Assembly (NCBI GenBank): GCA_007748055.1
Contig: CP036279.1
Span: 4,216,001-4,280,000 of the forward strand
Source: Kolteria novifilia
Lineage (GTDB): Bacteria > Planctomycetota > Planctomycetia > Kolteriales > Kolteriaceae
DNA length: 64,000 bases
Reading direction: 5' to 3'
The position numbers and the translations under genes were made by a program. The notes under the pieces are model-generated. The model did no database searches. It was given only the letters and a program-made list of their open reading frames with translations, and had not been told where the DNA came from. The stretch's first letter is position 1. Each line of letters opens with the position of its first letter. This document shows positions 63,101 to 64,000 of this stretch, one piece after another.

Positions 63101-64000
63101 GTCTGACCGCGATCCTCAATCCTCTCCAACGGATTCCCGAACTCGAGAGTCCCACGACCGACCCGCTCTACCAAATGCGAGCCAGCGCCGCGCGAAAACT
63201 ATGGGAGTGGCTCGCCAGGACCAGCCAGTACTTCAGTACCGACGCCTACACGAACGTCGCGAGGATCTTTTTCTCTTCCGCCTCTCAGGACTTCCTCCTC
63301 GGGGGCATTCTTCCCAACAGCACCCAGGTCTCGATCCAACCGGTTCTCGTGAAGACATCGCCCGATCAGCAGTCGGTGACGTACGACTTCAATGTCACCC
63401 TTCGGTTGCCTCCCAAAGAGAAGCCGAAGATCTCCTTCGCTCCCACGAGCGCCAGCGGCACCGGTCTCGACTTGAGCGTTCCCGAGAAGGCGGTCGAAGC
63501 GCTCGCCGCCCAGACATCCGCCCTGCGCCAAGCGACGATCCCCGTCACCGCGACCCTCAGTCCCGGCAGTTCCGGATTGCCCACGACCTCTCCCGTCGGC
63601 TTCATGGGAGTCTTGACCGTGGGAAGCCGCACCTACCATCAGTTGGTCAGCTTCCCCGACCCGTCGCCCTTTCGGATCGATCAGGTCGAGATCCTCCTGG
63701 CGCAAGGGGCGACCGAACCCACGGGCTTGATGAACGATCTCCGACTGCGTCCGATCGGAAAGCCGGTACCGCTCTACCTGTACATCGCCAACCCGAGCAG
63801 CCAGGACCGCAACCTGACGGTCCAACTGACCGCCGGCGACGTTGTCGCGAGCGCCAAGTTGGCGGTGAAAGGGAACCAAACCGGGAAAGTGACCTTCCCG
63901 CCCCCCGCGGCGTCTCCGGCTCCCGCGGCCCCCTCCGGAGCCGCTCCCAAAGCCGACGCGGGAGCCAAGAGGGAACCATCGCTTCCGTCGCTCTCGGGCC
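60199..64000 (+). CDS. Second giant membrane protein with degenerate caspase-like domain, partial
   Basis: The frame is open to the window end (1267 codons). AGGAGG lies 8 bases before the ATG at 60199. An acidic Ser/Pro N-terminus is followed by one membrane helix (about 55-80: FGLLATSAVLIGMMAGMLYWL) and a caspase-like domain. The His motif reads VYVSAFTITG and the Cys motif LLVLDIMKPIG, so both catalytic residues are lost. The layout (YIMPRDF, VSVKEIGAFVQ, RQTPQM) matches the preceding protein. A Ser/Lys-rich repeat (about 355-415) and a Glu/Lys/Gln coiled coil follow. It has no VWA domain in the part seen. It is probably a paralogue that works with the preceding protein. Confidence 0.82.
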   Translation, partial: MAEQPPSPPASEGDQNPEEKSSEETSASTPAVAPVRSIWRERAIAQLHVDPKTARKRRIFGLLATSAVLIGMMAGMLYWLRPVPRPHFIPLWVTHYDSPLLPDNPFGQLDRDAIQQGMFFPETSDVEFESESAFAFRRKLTDLSQIDAMAGVVVYVSAFTITGPKGDLYIMPRDFRHADISSRVALKEILDALKKCPAQGKLLVLDIMKPIGDFRVGDLVEDAGLLVQDELKKVPDPTRLVLLSCSPGQTALVSQSQRRSVFSYYFEEGLRGWADLYNESQSADGLVSVKEIGAFVQARVDRWASSVRGKRQTPQMIGSGDDFMLVAVPYGEPPAMAPLPNATQLAAVQAKRYPDPQSAKSSADSKNGSSSASDSKNGSSSKSASSKSDSKSGATSPKSSASQKDAKGKTPAKPKLTPEEQKQQEAKQKAEAEEKALVDRVFPPVPYPTWLSGGWTLLDQWQRESVIKASPWTFRQLSATLLQAERNWRNGSDVTQLQKRVIEATTRLHSQMNALANIPRPTPRSLTQAKNVGATPDPTIDDAVTKLIDQWNSDKQSLKPDAFTQAADKLVSDFVKKYGNADTFALSWAIFQAALADTSPTPDRLNLYVSLLNLQGAPPQYVETLRLVQLAHASAAYAPNTWPTGVAHNILQLSDYHTSATAYPRSFQWIEPMLSVTVQKEHDGLALFFAPLYAPAPQAEPILKSVDESYQVILYRSQVVQSCWQNLDDAMVSISAYAIPPGQLTARKGDWQTAATTAEKLFGMMASRPSAAALSADELLRQELDEVIPLSGDLGQALTSLQANSDSDVVERFANQMRTGRGTGDSIGMVLLRLETPFIASAQRVDLWNSLLIDEQRAVLTVLRQDERENQDMLITNPQSVSSDQTQQAVQSFKEAAKQKANKAVTLLQVGNATPQVINEVNALIKLAGRRGASPALWGAVSSYLNEVWTEKLLDQFDSSKSPNEKVRLTAILNPLQRIPELESPTTDPLYQMRASAARKLWEWLARTSQYFSTDAYTNVARIFFSSASQDFLLGGILPNSTQVSIQPVLVKTSPDQQSVTYDFNVTLRLPPKEKPKISFAPTSASGTGLDLSVPEKAVEALAAQTSALRQATIPVTATLSPGSSGLPTTSPVGFMGVLTVGSRTYHQLVSFPDPSPFRIDQVEILLAQGATEPTGLMNDLRLRPIGKPVPLYLYIANPSSQDRNLTVQLTAGDVVASAKLAVKGNQTGKVTFPPPAASPAPAAPSGAAPKADAGAKREPSLPSLSG

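Overview
The window is about 64 kb of high-GC DNA from a bacterium that is probably a planctomycete. That assignment is inferred from gene style: IS66/ISL3/IS21 transposons, cadherin-type and YD-repeat giant proteins, a type VI secretion cluster with caspase-like and VWA giant proteins, and a type I-C CRISPR-Cas locus. No rRNA or tRNA gene is present to fix taxonomy.

Region 1 (1-20 kb) is a transposon-riddled RHS toxin locus read on the minus strand. The main rhs gene (14820 to 6914) has cadherin-like repeats, YD repeats and an RHS core. Its C-terminal tip looks like a polymerase-beta-type nucleotidyltransferase toxin, and a small candidate immunity gene follows. Downstream lies an orphan rhs tip that starts with a second copy of the core 3' end. 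It has been split by an IS66 element (8-bp target duplication GGATCAAC) and an ISL3 element (8-bp duplication GAATTCCT); removing both restores one continuous frame. Upstream, the rhs gene is cut off by a truncated IS66-type element, which is itself cut by an IS21 element. A further complete single-ORF IS66-type element and two small genes with their own terminator follow.

Region 2 (20-33 kb) is a complete type I-C CRISPR-Cas system: cas3, a 75-aa gene, cas5c, cas8c, cas7, cas4, cas1, cas2, then a 13-spacer array with 37-bp repeats. A divergent TOPRIM-domain gene lies upstream. Between cas3 and the 75-aa gene there is a sequence on the minus strand that mimics a crRNA: a hairpin followed at once by an 11-nt handle matching the terminal repeat of the array. 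Its guide start matches a site just upstream of the 75-aa gene, so it may be a crRNA-like regulator. A large serine recombinase and a small companion gene close the region.

Region 3 (33-64 kb) is a type VI secretion (T6SS) locus interrupted by a few housekeeping-type genes (yjbQ, tag, hsp20, csrA). It holds vgrG, a DUF4280 PAAR-like spike tip, a cyclic-nucleotide-binding-domain protein, tssA, tssB, tssC, a second tssC-like gene, tagJ, hcp, a divergent gene that reads as a TssB-TssC fusion, tssK, tssL and a short tssM-like gene. Two very large membrane-anchored proteins with caspase-like folds that have lost catalytic residues follow; the first also has a VWA domain, and the second runs off the right edge. 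No tssE, tssF, tssG, tssH (clpV) or tssJ is visible here.
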